Positions 25,149 through 36,427 are shown, counted from the first letter of the stretch. The stretch is DNA of 64,000 nt from Symbiodinium natans (GCA_905221605.1 CAJNDS010002275.1:26001-90000), one strand, 5' to 3'. A program made the numbers and translations. Notes: generated from the letters alone by a model not told the origin.

Positions 25149-28100
25149 AGGCAGGAAGTCAGTCTTGTTCTATAGCAAGTTGTGACGTGGACGGTGAAGC
25201 CAGGCAGACGTAGACTGTATTCCTTTTTCTGAACCCGATTGGTGAAAGACCAATGTGTACCTTGACGTTCTGCCTGAAGGCGCGAAGTGCTTCTTAGACG
25301 GTCAGCGACCATTGATTCGTATGGCAGGCATGCCCCAGCTTCGGCGCTCCGGTTGACAGAGGTCCTCGCCAGAAGCAGAAGAACACCTCTTGCGTCCTTC
25401 ACCCTTTAGGGGACGACCGGTAGTATAATACTGACATTGGCGTGCGGTGATTGGATGGCGGGTTTCCTGCACCTGTCCTTTAATAACTTTGTAAATTGCC
25501 AGAGGGTGAATCCAGTCCTAATAAAGGGGTTTCCGCAGGGTTTCCGTTCATGTTTGTTAAGGTTCTGGAGGGTTTCCCTGGGTTTCCCTACAGTTTTGCA
25601 AGGGTTTCGCGGGGTTTCTGGAGGTTTCCGTGGGTTTCCTTAGATTTCGTGCATGTGTTAAAACCTATTGGATGGTTTTGGCAGGTTCCTCAAGGGTTTC
25701 GTGAGAGTTTCCGTGGGATTTCGTGCAGTTTTTGAACTTTCCTCCTTGAATTTCTCTAAAGTTTTGTAAGGGTTTCCGCGGATCCGTGGGTTTTGTCAAG
25801 TTTTGCCTTGGTTTTTTAAAAGCTTTCAGACGTATTTTCTAATTTTTAAAAGCAAAATAGTCTTCGGAGACCCGCCCTTGCCTTAAACTCCAACCCCCTT
25901 AAGAGGGAAAGTTTGCCTTCCAAAACACCGGAGACCCCAGGATTGGCAAGAATCCCAATTAAAAATGCGATTTTTAGGACTGACATCAACGGTTCCTTGC
26001 TGGCCTGTCGTTTTCTGGATTGACCAAAAAACCGAGCTTTACCGGCTTCAGGATTTCAAGTTTTTCCCCACATCTTTGTGTGGGGTTCTTACTTTTGGAG
26101 CTGTCCCGCCTCTTCCTCTTCCTTCTCCTTCTTCTCCTTCTTCTCCTTCTTCTTCTCCTCCTCCTTCCCGTCCTCCTCTTCCTGTTCCTCATGACGCACC
26201 ATCACGCACAGCACGCATTATATCACATCACGCACATGACGCGGTGTCACGCATAAAAGGTTTCCCTGGGGTTTTCTAAGGTTTGCGGGGTTTCAGTGGG
26301 TTTTATAAGATTTTGCGTAGGTTTTTGAAGCTCTCGGAAGGTTTTTCTAATGTCTTGTGAAGGTTACCGTGGGTTTTCCATGGTTTTTGACAGTGAAGGG
26401 GTTTCCGTGGGTTTCTTAGGGCTGTGTAAGGGTTTCCGCGGGGTTTCTGTGGGTTTCCTTATATAGGTTGTGCGCAGGTCTTTAAAGCTTCCAGTGGAGC
26501 TTTGTGAGGGTTCCTGCAAAATCTCCGCGGGGTTTCGATTGGTTTTCTCATGCTTTGCGGCTTTGGAAAAAGATGTCAGAAGCTTCAGCAAGGGTTTCCA
26601 TAAGCTTCCATGGCACCATGGATTTCCTCAGCGTTACTTCAAGCTTTGGAATTTGTCACATGATGCGGTCGGCGCTCGTCCAGACAGGCAAGATGCAAGC
26701 GGCGCAGTGTGTCGTGCGGCTTTGCAGCGCTGCCAGGTGAGGTTGTGGAGGTGGATGCTAATGGCACAGGGAGAATCAGAAGTGACCGCTGGGCTAACCC
26801 AGCTGTGTTTTTCCGCAGGAGTAGGTCCGAGTAGGTTTTCCATATGTGCTCCGGGTCTTTGCGCAGGAAATTGTTCCGAGGCCAGATTCTGGGTCCGCTT
26901 TTGTGTGCAAAAGTCACGTCCGCTTGTGCGTGGCCTCCCCGGTGCCCGTTTCTATTATGTTGATCACTTCCGCAAGAAAGCTGCCTGTGGAGGGTCGTTG
27001 TTCTTAAAAAAAAAAATTCTCCACGCTAGGAGCTTGCCTGTGGGTCAGAGTTGCTGTAGCGTCGCAATCTGGGGAGCGCAGGAGCTCGAAAAATGCAGAT
27101 TTAGCGACACCAAAATTGGGGCCGCCAGGCGCGGCCCCAATTTTGGGGTCGCAGTTCCAGCCTTTTCATGTATTTACACATTATAATAAGGGAAGCTGGG
27201 TGCATTTCGTGGCCCCATTTTTGGGGCCGCGAGACGGCCCCATTTTTGGGGCCGCAAGTTTGAGCCCTGGGCTCACGCAGCTGGGTCTCGTCAGCGTGCC
27301 TGCGCCTGCCCTTGTTCCAGGAACCTTGGGGAGCAGCGTGCAGAACATAAGCTTGGGGATCAGGGGCTTGTCCGAAGCAGCTGCTTGCTTTTGTAATGCT
27401 GCAGCAGAAAGGGAGCTGCAACGGTGCCCGTTTCTATTATGTTGATCACTTCCGCAAGAAAGCTGCCTGTGGAGGGTCGTTGTTCTTTAAAAAAAAATTC
27501 TCCACGCTAGGAGCTTGCCTGTGGGTCAGAGTTGCTGTAGCGTCGCAATCTGGGGAGCGCAGGGGCTCGAAAAATGCAGATTTAGCGACACCAAAATTGG
27601 GGCCGCCAGGCGGCCCCAATTTTGGGGTCGCAGTTCCAGCCTTTTTATAGGGAAGCTGGGTGCATTTCGTGGCCCCATTTTTGGGGCCGCGAGACGGCCC
27701 CATTTTTGGGGCCGCAAGTTTGAGCCCTGGGCTCACGCAGCTGGGTCTCGTCAGCGTGCCTGCGCCTGCCCTTGTTCCAGGAACCTTGGGGAGCAGCGTG
27801 CAGAACATAAGCTTGGGGATCAGGGGCTTGTCCGAAGCAGCTGCTTGCTTTTGTAATGCTGCAGCAGAAAGGGAGCTGCAACTGTGCCCGTTTCTGTTAT
27901 GTTGATCACTTCCGCAAGAAAGCTGCCTGTGGAGGGTCGTTGTTCTTTAAAAAAAAAATTCTCCACGCTAGGAGCTTGCCTGTGGGTCAGAGTTGCTGTA
28001 GCGTCGCAATCTGGGGAGCGCAGGGGCTCGAAAAATGCAGATTTAGCGACACCAAAATTGGGGCCGCCAGGCGGCCCCAATTTTGGGGTCGCAGTTCCAG

Positions 28101-29548
28101 CCTTTTCATGTATTTACACATTATAATAAGGGAAGCTGGGTGCATTTCGTGGCCCCATTTTTGGGGCCGCGAGACGGCCCCATTTTTGGGGCCGCAAGTT
28201 TGAGCCCTGGGCTCACGCAGCTGGGTCTCGTCAGCGTGCCTGCGCCTGCCCTTGTTCCAGGAACCTTGGGGAGCAGCGTGCAGAACATAAGCTTGGGGAT
28301 CAGGGGCTTGTCCGAAGCAGCTGCTTGCTTTTGTAATGCTGCAGCAGAAAGGGAGCTGCAACGGTGCCCGTTTCTATTATGTTGATCACTTCCGCAAGAA
28401 AGCTGCCTGTGGAGGGTCGTTGTTCTTTAAAAAAAAATTCTCCACGCTAGGAGCTTGCCTGTGGGTCAGAGTTGCTGTAGCGTCGCAATCTGGGGAGCGC
28501 AGGGGCTCGAAAAATGCAGATTTAGCGACACCAAAATTGGGGCCGCCAGGCGGCCCCAATTTTGGGGTCGCAGTTCCAGCCTTTTCATGTATTTACACAT
28601 TATAATAAGGGAAGCTGGGTGCATTTCGTGGCCCCATTTTTGGGGCCGCGAGACGGCCCCATTTTTGGGGTCGCAAGTTTGAGCCCTGGGCTCACGCAGC
28701 TGGGTCTCGTCAGCGTGCCTGCGCCTGCCCTTGTTCCAGGAACCTTGGGGAGCAGCGTGCAGAACATAAGCTTGGGGATCAGGGGCTTGTCCGAAGCAGC
28801 TGCTTGCTTTTGTAATGCTGCAGCAGAAAGGGAGCTGCAACTGTGGAGGCCACTTTCATGCGGTTGTCTTTTAGCTTGTGTTTAGCAGCCCTAAATGTTG
28901 TTCCTTGTTTACAGGAGATTTCGGAGATTTGCGTTGTTTTGCGTTTGTTTGCTATTTTTGCAATGTACTTTTGCTTTTGTTTGCACGTAGACCTGTTTTG
29001 CTGGATTTTGTGCCGGATTGTTTTTTCAAGATGCCTTGAGATCTGCAAGACTCTCAGAGACTTTTGCTAATTTTTGCGCCTACGGGCCATGTGTCTTCAA
29101 CAGATTGCATCTGAGCCGCTGCTCGCTGAGCGCTCTCTTGCCTCAAGCAGCTCCTAGGCCACAGCTAGCGTACTTGCGCCATGTCTGCCACGTCGGAGCC
29201 TGATTTGTTGGCCGAAAAAAGTGCCCAGACATAGTCCGTAGGGTCCATGTTTGTGCTTCCAAGGTGTCGCAAGCCCTTCGCAACTCGCTCAGCGAAGTAC
29301 TCAGTGGAGGAGGTTGCCGAGGTCTTCAAGGCCGATTTTTGGCGATGCGAGAGGCTTCACATTCGTTGCGGGGCGCAGGCGCGGCCGGCCGGTGCGCGGC
29401 CGGAGGTGTCCAAGCTCATCCGTGCGCTGCTTGGTGGCCTAGCTGTGTATGGTTGTAGCAACAGCCATGCGCGGGGTCAAAGCTTTGGGTGCAAGAAACC
29501 AGTCATGCCTTCAGTCAGGTCCTTGGGTTGAGTCTGACATGAACCCTG
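25149..29548. repeat. Array II copy 5, most expanded
   Basis: Contains four successive versions of the ~480-bp sub-repeat. One of them (27,424-27,883) has an internal deletion that removes part of the CATGTATTTACACATTATAA stretch. Confidence 0.95.
26942..28842. repeat. Nested ~480-bp tandem repeat in array II copy 5
   Basis: Four sub-units starting at 26942, 27424, 27884 and 28364 (482, 460, 480 and 479 bp). The two junction types and the TCTATTA/TCTGTTA variants alternate in a linked way, as in copy 4. Confidence 0.95.
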
Positions 29549-30918
29549 AGGCAGGAAGTCAGTCTTGTTCTATAGCAAGTTGTGACGTGGACGGTGAAGC
29601 CAGGCAGACGTAGACTGTATTCCTTTTTCTGAACCCGATTGGTGAAAGACCAATGTGTACCTTGACGTTCTGCCTGAAGGCGCGAAGTGCTTCTTAGACG
29701 GTCAGCGACCATTGATTCGTATGGCAGGCATGCCCCAGCTTCGGCGCTCCGGTTGACAGAGGTCCTCGCCAGAAGCAGAAGAACACCTCTTGCGTCCTTC
29801 ACCCTTTAGGGGACGACCGGTAGTATAATACTGACATTGGCGTGCGGTGATTGGGTGGCGGGTTTCCTGCACCTGTCCTTTAATAACTTTGTAAATTGCC
29901 AGAGGGTGAATCCAGTCCTAATAAAGGGGTTTCCGCAGGGTTTCCGTTCATGTTTGTTAAGGTTCTGGAGGGTTTCCCTGGGTTTCCCTACAGTTTTGCA
30001 AGGGTTTCGCGGGGTTTCTGGAGGTTTCCGTGGGTTTCCTTAGATTTCGTGCATGTGTTAAAACCTATTGGATGGTTTTGGCAGGTTCCTCAAGGGTTTC
30101 GTGAGGGTTTCCGTGGGATTTCGTGCAGTTTTTGAACTTTCCGGAGGTTTTCCTTGAGTTTCTCTAAAGTTTTGTGAGGGTTTCCGCGGATGTCCGTGGG
30201 TTTTGTCAAGTTTTGCCTTGGTTTTTTAAAAGCTTTCAGATGGTTTCCCTGGGGTTTTCTAAGGTTTGCGGGGTTTCAGTGGGTTTTGTTAGATTTTGCG
30301 TAGGTTTTTGAAGCTCTCGGAAGGTTTTTCTAATGTCTTGTGAAGGTTACCGTGGGTTTTCCATGTTTTTTGACAGCTTTGAAGGGGTTTCCGTGGGTTT
30401 CTTAGGGCTGTGTGAGGGTTTCCGCGGGGTTTCTGTGGGTTTCCTTATCTAGGTCGTGCGCAGGTCTTTCAAGCTTCCAGTGGAGCTTTGTGAGGGTTCC
30501 TGCAAAATCTCCGCGGGGTTTCGATTGGTTTTCTCATGCTTTGCGGCTTTGGAAAAAGATGCCAGAAGCTTCAGCGAGCTTCCATGGCACCATGGATTTC
30601 CTCAGCGTTACTTCAAGCTTTGGAATTTGTCACATGATGCGGTCGGCGCTCGTCCAGATAGGCAAGATGCAAGCGGCGCAGTGTGTCGTGCGGCTTTGCA
30701 GCGCTGCCAGGTGAGGTTGTGGAGGTGGATGCTGATGGCACAGGGAGAATCAGAAGTGACCGCTGGGGCTAACCCAGCTGTATTTTTCCGCAGGAGTAGG
30801 TCCGAGTAGGTTTTCCATATGTGCTCCGGGTCTTTGCGCAGGAAATTGTTCCGAGGCCAGATTCTGGGTCCGCTTTTGTGTGCAAAAGTCACGTCCGCTT
30901 GTGCGTGGCCTCCCCGGT
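29549..30918. repeat. Array II copy 6, partial and divergent
   Basis: Lacks the 425-bp block (junction at 30,240/30,241), has more substitutions than the other copies, and ends at CCCCGGT (30,918). That is the same point at which the ~480-bp sub-repeat begins in copies 1-5. It may preserve an older form of the unit. Confidence 0.9.
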
Positions 30919-31599
30919 ACCAGCAGCATTGCCATTGTCAACTCCATGCTGAAAGTCATTTTCTGTCAAAGCTGTGTTCAGCCAAAACAGGCCAAAAAAG
31001 TTATGCAAGCCCGCAGGATTAAGGCTATTTGCTTTGCTTAAGAACTGCCACACTATTCTAATGGCATTGGCGCGTGCTTTCAAGTGGCGGTCTGTCCACA
31101 AAGACTGGTTGAGTGCTCCAAGTACCTGCGTGCACAGGCCAGCCTATGGACGTGGCCTTTTGAAAGCAAAGAATGGCGAGCGTGTCACCTCACACTTAAT
31201 TTTTTTTGGAACGCCACTAATAAGAGGCTAAAGGCAACCTAAGGCAAGAAGCACAAGGTCTTGCACCGCGCGCTTAGCCTCCAACCGCCCCTCTCCACCT
31301 TTCTCTTTAGTTCCGGAAAGAAGGTGCCATTTGGACAATGTGGGATTTGCCAAAGCCACCATGGCACGGCATGTGGAAGTTCCATTCCAACTGGCATTCC
31401 AGCGTGGGAGTTAAGAAGAAGGAGCGCAAGCCTGTCTGTTGCCCCGCAATACCCCTGCCACTGACCCGCCAACTTAAGAAAGTCAGCATAAAGGCCAAAA
31501 AATCAGGTGAGCGTGCTAAAACGCCTTCTACACGGTATTGTCCGCAACACTCTGGAAGAGTCATAGCAGTCATAGCAATAAAGGCTGCGGGCGGGCGCA
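30919..31599. other. No gene seen
   Basis: Unique sequence right of array II. Frames of 70-97 codons exist on both strands over 31,239-31,622, but none is recognisable or shows convincing exon signals. Confidence 0.5.
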
Positions 31600-32215
31600 A
31601 GGGTTTAACTGCTGTCTGGTAGTCTCTTCTTTCTAAATTGGGTTTCCTTTCTGGAAAACTAGGGTTCTACTTTGATATGTGGCCGGGCTAAACACAGTTG
31701 TGCGCCTGGATGTTGACTTTAACTTTGTTTTTCAATCAGCAAACGGCATTTTGTGTTGGCTGTTGCTTGGAGTTGCCACTGGCTGACCACCATGGGGTGC
31801 TCTAAGCTGGTCTTGCGTCCGCTGTTCTTACTGTCAAGTTCTCACTAGCTGACCACCATGGGGCACGTGCTGGTCTTTCCTTTGATGCAGGCTGGAGTAA
31901 GGATTGACTGCTGTCTGATAGTCTTTCCCCTTGAAATCGGTGCTGCTGCAACTTGCAGTTCATCCCTGGAAAGCTTGGAGGGCCCTGCTGACTGCGACCC
32001 CAGTTTCTACTTGGGAATGTGGTCAAACTGGGCACAGTTGTGCGCCTGGGTGTTGGAAACTTTGGCCGGGCTTCAATAATAGAACCACAAGATGTGTCGG
32101 CTGTTACTTGGAGCTGCTCCACTTATGGGGTGCCCTGAGCTGGTCTTGCATCCGTTGTTCTTGCTAACAAGTCCCACTGGCTAACCACCATGGGGCGCGT
32201 GCTGGCCTTGCCTCT
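31600..32215. repeat. Diverged tandem duplication, ~330-bp unit
   Basis: ACTGCTGTCTGGTAGTCT (31,608) recurs at about 31,909. CAGTTGTGCGCCTGG recurs at about 31,696 and 32,035. GGGGTGCTCTAAGCTGGTCTTGC recurs as GGGGTGCCCTGAGCTGG at about 32,126, and ACCACCATGGGGC recurs at 31,852 and 32,187. Offsets of 301-339 bp show two copies separated by indels. Confidence 0.75.
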
Positions 32216-32607
32216 CCTCTGTGAAAGTTGGCGAATTTGTGCCTTCCCTTTTCGCTGTGCTGGTCCTGACCGTGTCGGTCGGTAACTCTGCTGTCCTTCT
32301 TCGATTTACAGCTCCGTGCTGACCTTTGTTGCACCAGTGGCTTCATGATGGAAATTTTGATGATCTGGCAAACTCTCGCATTTTGCAACCCTCCCGCATG
32401 CTCTGCGCTGCTCGATTACACCTGGATTTCTGCGACAACCTCGAGTACTGAGCGCGGGGGACACATAGACGTTTGGCGCTTTGGATTTGGCGGGTTGCTG
32501 CGGGTTTTGGTGGTTGTGTTTTGTGGTGGTTTTGGTGTGTGTTTGCTTTGGTTTTCGCACCTGCTCTGTTTCACCTCTAGTGTTGAGACATGTTGAGACC
32601 CACAAGA

Positions 32608-32662
32608 ACGGCCTACTGCGCTGCTGATGTAGCAAAGAGGCGTCGGTTCAAAAAAAAGCACG
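32608..32662 (+). repeat. Dispersed repeat ending in an A-run, copy 1
   Basis: About 55 bp matching 36,428-36,480 (CTGCTGATGT, then AAAG-GGCGTC, then TTCAAAAAAAA). Both copies stop similarity after a run of 7-8 A, as the 3' end of a retroposed (SINE-like) sequence would. The 5' parts differ, so the assignment is tentative. Confidence 0.45.
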
Positions 32663-34196
32663 TTGGAACAACTTCAAGCTGCTGCCGCTTCCACTGGCGG
32701 GGCTCTTCGCAGCTTTAAATGCTTGAATGGGTTTGTGAACGGAGATGACTAACAAGTCATTTGGCAAAATGAAAAACGTTGCGACAAAAAATTCCTGTGC
32801 AGAAGTGTGCAGCCGGTGAGAACTCTGTTTGCTGCAACACATACTGCATCAAGTGAAGATGAGGCACCTTGCGGCGTGCCGAGTCCAAACTGCTCAGCGT
32901 CAAAGAATCCGCGATGCAGGCTGGATCATCGGGCCCATAGGGTGAGAGTCCATCCAGGATGTAACCTCTCCCATTCAGCACTCCGAACTATGGGGGTAAT
33001 TTGCAGGAGTCCGTGAAGGGTGATCTCCAAAGGCACGATCTGGCCAAACCGACCAAGCATTCTGCCTTTCTCACCTGGAGCATCTGCTGCAACGCTCATG
33101 GTTGGCCCTTCTGTCCTAAACTCCCACACACCATCACCAACCTGGAAGTACCTCATGGTCAACGATGTTGGGCGCGTGTGCTAGTGACAGGCGACGACGG
33201 CGGAGAGCCGTTTTAGGAGCATTTCTGTGATTGGCTGAGAAGAGCGGTAAGGGTGTCCTACCTGGATCGCATGCCTCCGTTCTTCAGGAGATGCTGAAGC
33301 GCATCCAACAGCTCTTGCGACTTGCTTCTGCATTCGCAATAACAAGCACTATTCTGTAACACAAGTGCTTACGACATCTGTTGGTAGCTTCAGCACAAGA
33401 GCAGTGGCCGTTTGGTATTTGGGTTAGTTAGGCCTTCTGGGCCAGCATGAATTCAGTTCTGTGCGAGACTAATGTTTACTTTGTGAACGCCGCGCATCTT
33501 CCCGAATGGCCTCGACTGCTTTCGTCAGGCCCGCCGGTTGATAGAGCGCTAAGATGTTGCTGGCGTTGGTTCGTCGTTGTGGACGGGGCGAGGTGGGTGT
33601 TTGTTTGTCTATGCGCTTCCCTTGGTTAAGAACGAGAACGCTGAGGAAGCGTTGTGCGCACAGCGCGGGCCTTTGTTTGCTAGTACGAGCGAGAACGCAG
33701 CAAAGGTGTGTGCCTTCGAAGCATAGTTCGCGCGCGGTGGCTGTGCTGCTTGCCGTGGCTATACCAGCCATTGCGTGCGTGGGGGCTGCGCTGCTCACTG
33801 TGTGGCTAAACCCCTCAGCAACACTTCGGCTTGAGCAGCAGCTCTGAAGAAAGAATTTTCACCCGCCTCTCCCGCCCCCTGTTCTTAAGACATAGATGCA
33901 CCACTGCGTTGCTCTGTTCAGGTGTGCAGTTGTGCTGATCCACGCTTAAGGCAACCCGTGTATGACGGGTTCTCTGCAGATGTCTGCCCGACAGGAATGC
34001 AAGCCCACTGCTGGCCCCTGCCGCGAGTGGGCCTCATTTCAATATAAGAGTACCAGATGCTTTTCTTTTGCTCAAGCTTGTCGTGCCTCTTGTCAGAATT
34101 GAACTCCTTGAGAACTTGTCATGGAGCGATCTTTGACATAAGCTCAGCTTAACGAGTTTCGTCAGTGGCTACGTACCTTGAACGTGAATTCCCCTG
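32663..34196. other. No gene assigned
   Basis: Mostly featureless. The minus strand holds two adjacent unrecognised frames (33,162-32,926 and 32,981-32,757) with fairly protein-like composition. They overlap in different frames and match no family I know. Confidence 0.4.
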
Positions 34197-34367
34197 ATGA
34201 AGGCATCTGAGGTTTTAGAGGACCTTATTGAAGAACGAGACCATCATCGGAGAGAGGAGGCAGCACTGCGTCTGCATCAGTGGCAGTTTTTAGACCCTGA
34301 ACATGAACCTGAGCAACCGAGCGACGATACCGCGTCAAGCCCTCAGCATCCACCAGAAGCCTCTTGA
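34197..34367 (+). CDS. Small acidic ORF, hypothetical
   Basis: An ATG-started 56-codon frame ending TGA, too short for a usual ORF cut-off. The predicted peptide is strongly charged (Glu/Asp/Arg/His-rich in the first 30 residues, including LEDLIEERDHHRREEAALR) and would form an amphipathic helix or coiled coil. It then has a Pro/Glu/Ser tail. A GTGAGC donor-like site and a TTTGTCCTGTTTCAG acceptor-like site follow at once, so it may be part of an exon chain that includes the basic frame at 34,303-34,620. No family recognised; it could be chance. Confidence 0.25.
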   Translation: MKASEVLEDLIEERDHHRREEAALRLHQWQFLDPEHEPEQPSDDTASSPQHPPEAS

Positions 34368-34620
34368 CGTGAGCGACTCTGACTCACCTTTGTCCTGTTT
34401 CAGGCCGACTCACTTAGATCGAACCTGTGAGCGCAGTAGTAGCCGGGGGAGTGCTCAGACTTCGGCTCGTTTCAGTAAGGTGCTGAGACCAACTCAGCCA
34501 CAAGGTGCCAAAGCCACAGTCGTGTTTGACCCCACTTGGACAAAAAGAAGATGTCCGAATTCTGAATGCTTCACTGAACGTGCAAGATCTCTTTTGAATT
34601 TGGTTCTGATTTTATCATGA
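34303..34620 (+). CDS. Basic Ser/Arg-rich ORF, hypothetical
   Basis: A 105-codon frame from ATG to TGA overlapping the small acidic frame. The segment after the acceptor-like TTTCAG at about 34,403 (residues ~34-100) is Arg/Ser/Thr-rich and contains VVFDPTWTKRR. No domain is recognised. If real, only that 3' part is likely to be an exon. Composition alone supports it, so confidence is low. Confidence 0.2.
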   Translation: MNLSNRATIPRQALSIHQKPLDVSDSDSPLSCFRPTHLDRTCERSSSRGSAQTSARFSKVLRPTQPQGAKATVVFDPTWTKRRCPNSECFTERARSLLNLVLILS

Positions 34621-34681
34621 TGACCGATACATTCTCATCTCGATGCCGGTCCATTGACGAGATAAGTGCCTGGAACACCGA

Positions 34682-34701
34682 CAGGGACAATCCTGTCCCT
34701 G
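34682..34701. repeat. Small hairpin
   Basis: CAGGGACA and TGTCCCTG form a perfect 8-bp stem around ATCC. Confidence 0.6.
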
Positions 34702-34819
34702 CTGGAGAGGTGCCTGGCAGGGACATTCCTCGGCTCTTCAAGCGCCAAGTAGGCTCAGGAGGGACCGGGGAGTGCCTGCAGCTGCTTCACCAAGGGAGCG
34801 GCAGCAGAGAGCAAACAAC

Positions 34820-35070
34820 AGAAAGAAATCGCGAACCTGCGGCTTATGGGACCTGGGAGCAGCAGGGAGAGAAATCGTGAATCTGAAGCCTATGGGCCCT
34901 CAAGACAGGGGAAGAGCGCAGCAAAAATCGTGGCCCTGACGCCTGGGCTCCCCAGACCCGGCAGCGCCAGGGAGAGAAATCGCGAAGCTGAAGTCTATGG
35001 CACTCGGAACCTGGGAGCAGCATGGAGAGAAATCGCGAACCTGCAACCTAGGGGCTTTTAGGACCTGAGC
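34820..35070. repeat. Degenerate ~60-bp minisatellite
   Basis: GAGAAATCGCGAA-CTG-AG-CTATGG followed by a CTGGGAGCAGCAGG spacer recurs about four times (34,823; 34,868; 34,973; 35,027) with substitutions and length changes. Confidence 0.75.
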
Positions 35071-35072
35071 AG

Positions 35073-35700
35073 GCCCAGTTGCAAGGAAGCTTACGTGCAG
35101 TCCCTGCAGCACCCCAGCTGCAGACTGCCGAGAAGTCCGCCTCTGGGCAGGTCCCTGCAGCCTCTCGCTGCAGACTGCCTAGCAGTTCTCTTGTTGGCCG
35201 GCTCTGGGCTAAGTTTCTGGGATAGTGGGTTTGCTTTGTGGCCTGTGTGCTATCGAAAAAATCGGCCGCTGCGCGGGGCAGTCAGAGTAATGGGGAGCAA
35301 GTGTGCCACTTAGCAACAACCTACTTGCAGTTCGCTTGAGGACTGGAGACTAGACACGCTGAGCGCAGGCCCAGTAGCAAGGAAGCCTACTTGCAGGCTC
35401 TGTGTCATCCAAGCTGCAGCTGCCCAGAAGCCTGCTTGCAGTCCCTGCAGCCGCAAGCTGCAGGCTGCCAAGAAGGCCCCCTCTTGGCCAGTCCCTGCAA
35501 ATTGCACAAACGTTCTCCAAAAAGTGCTTTCTGGGATTGTGGGTTCTGCTTGGCCCCTTTTCAGCTCCGCGGAACACGTTTCGCTGCGCAACTGCCTGGC
35601 GCGCCTGTGAGGCTGCAGGCCCAGCAGCGCCAGCCTTCGTCCTTAATGGTCTGTGTGTGATAGTGAAAACCGGCCGCTGCGCGGGGCAGTTAAGTTTCAT
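35073..35700. repeat. Diverged duplication with CGGCCGCTGCGCGGGGCAG ends
   Basis: The segment from GCAGGCCCAGTTGCAAGGAAGC (35,073) to CGGCCGCTGCGCGGGGCAG (35,262) is repeated from 35,365 to about 35,690 with extra sequence. It includes paired GCTGCAG- and TGCCnAGAAG-rich stretches and GTTTCTGGGAT-TGGGTTTGCTTTG-like middles. Confidence 0.7.
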
Positions 35701-36055
35701 GGATCTTAAACTGCGTCATTTGCATAACACGGACCCTGCCGGTCGAGCAACGCAGCGAGGTTTCTGCCCTCATAGCACGCATCTGCGTGCTGTGTGGGCT
35801 GTCCTGCTACTGTATGGCAAAACGAGTCTTTGGTCTCAACTCTCTGTGCATTCACACAGTGAAAACCGGCCGCTGCGCGGGGCAGTTAAGTTACATGGAT
35901 CTTAAACTGCGTCACTTGGATGACACGGACCCTGCAGGTCGAGCAACGCAGCGAGGTTTCTGCCTTCATAGCACGCATCCGCGTGCTGTGAGGGCTGTCC
36001 TGCTACTGTGTGGCAAAACAAGTCTTTGGTCTCAACTCTCTGTGCATTCACACAG
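35663..36055. repeat. Two tandem 196-bp repeats
   Basis: GTGAAAACCGGCCGCTGCGC starts at 35,663 and again at 35,859. The two copies are about 95% identical by eye (for example TTCATGG/TACATGG and TTTGCATAAC/CTTGGATGAC). Each contains GTCGAGCAACGCAGCGAGG and a GCACGCATC-GCGTGC small inverted motif. Confidence 0.9.
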
Positions 36056-36427
36056 TTGTCAACCTAACTGCCAGAAGGTGTACTGAGTGCTATGCTACTG
36101 CTACGGCCCTGGCGCTTGTGTGGGGACTGTCCCTACGGACGCGTTGGGCAGTTTAGGTGACGGAGGTTCCTTGCCTTACGGCCTACCCATACTTTCGCTT
36201 AATGTCTGTACCAGACGTGGCGCAGCATTGCTATGGGTGACGGGCAGCTGAGTGATTGGTGCCGGTAGTTTCTTGTTTGTATTGGTCTCACCTTGCTGGC
36301 CTTGCGTTAAGTTGTCTTGCAATAAGGGCCTCTGCGCTAGCGGTCGCTTCTTTGTAGTCACGACTTCTTTTACGCTCGCTGGCCTGTACAGTTTGACTCT
36401 CAAAGTAGTTGTCTCTGTCGCAATAGA
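36056..36427. other. No gene seen
   Basis: Short unique stretch without recognisable features. Confidence 0.5.

Larger units (their letters stand above)
12306..30918. repeat. Tandem array II, six copies of a ~2.97-kb unit
   Basis: Unit boundaries were set at AGGCAGGAAGTC. Copies start at 12306, 15280, 18257, 21236, 25149 and 29549. Copies 1-3 measure 2974, 2977 and 2979 bp. Copies 4 (3913) and 5 (4400) are longer because of an internal sub-repeat. Copy 6 is partial. Components in order: a GGGTTTCC-rich stretch, a 425-bp block with a pyrimidine tract, a second GGGTTTCC stretch, a region with a 263-codon frame, a perfect hairpin, and a GC-rich end. Frames recur with the DNA and overlap on both strands. 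No protein family is recognisable, so no CDS is called. Confidence 0.97.

Noticed and set aside
13624-30809. 263-codon frame and companions in array II
   Set aside because: No recognisable domain. It is shortened to 237-238 codons by slippage at an A-run and a loop insertion in copies 4 and 5, and to 117 codons in copy 6. The pattern follows DNA drift, not coding constraint.
32225-32320. EFVPSLFAVLVLTVSVG, similar to aquaporin helix 1
   Set aside because: Only one short hydrophobic match, with no NPA motif or further helix nearby. Chance is the simpler explanation.
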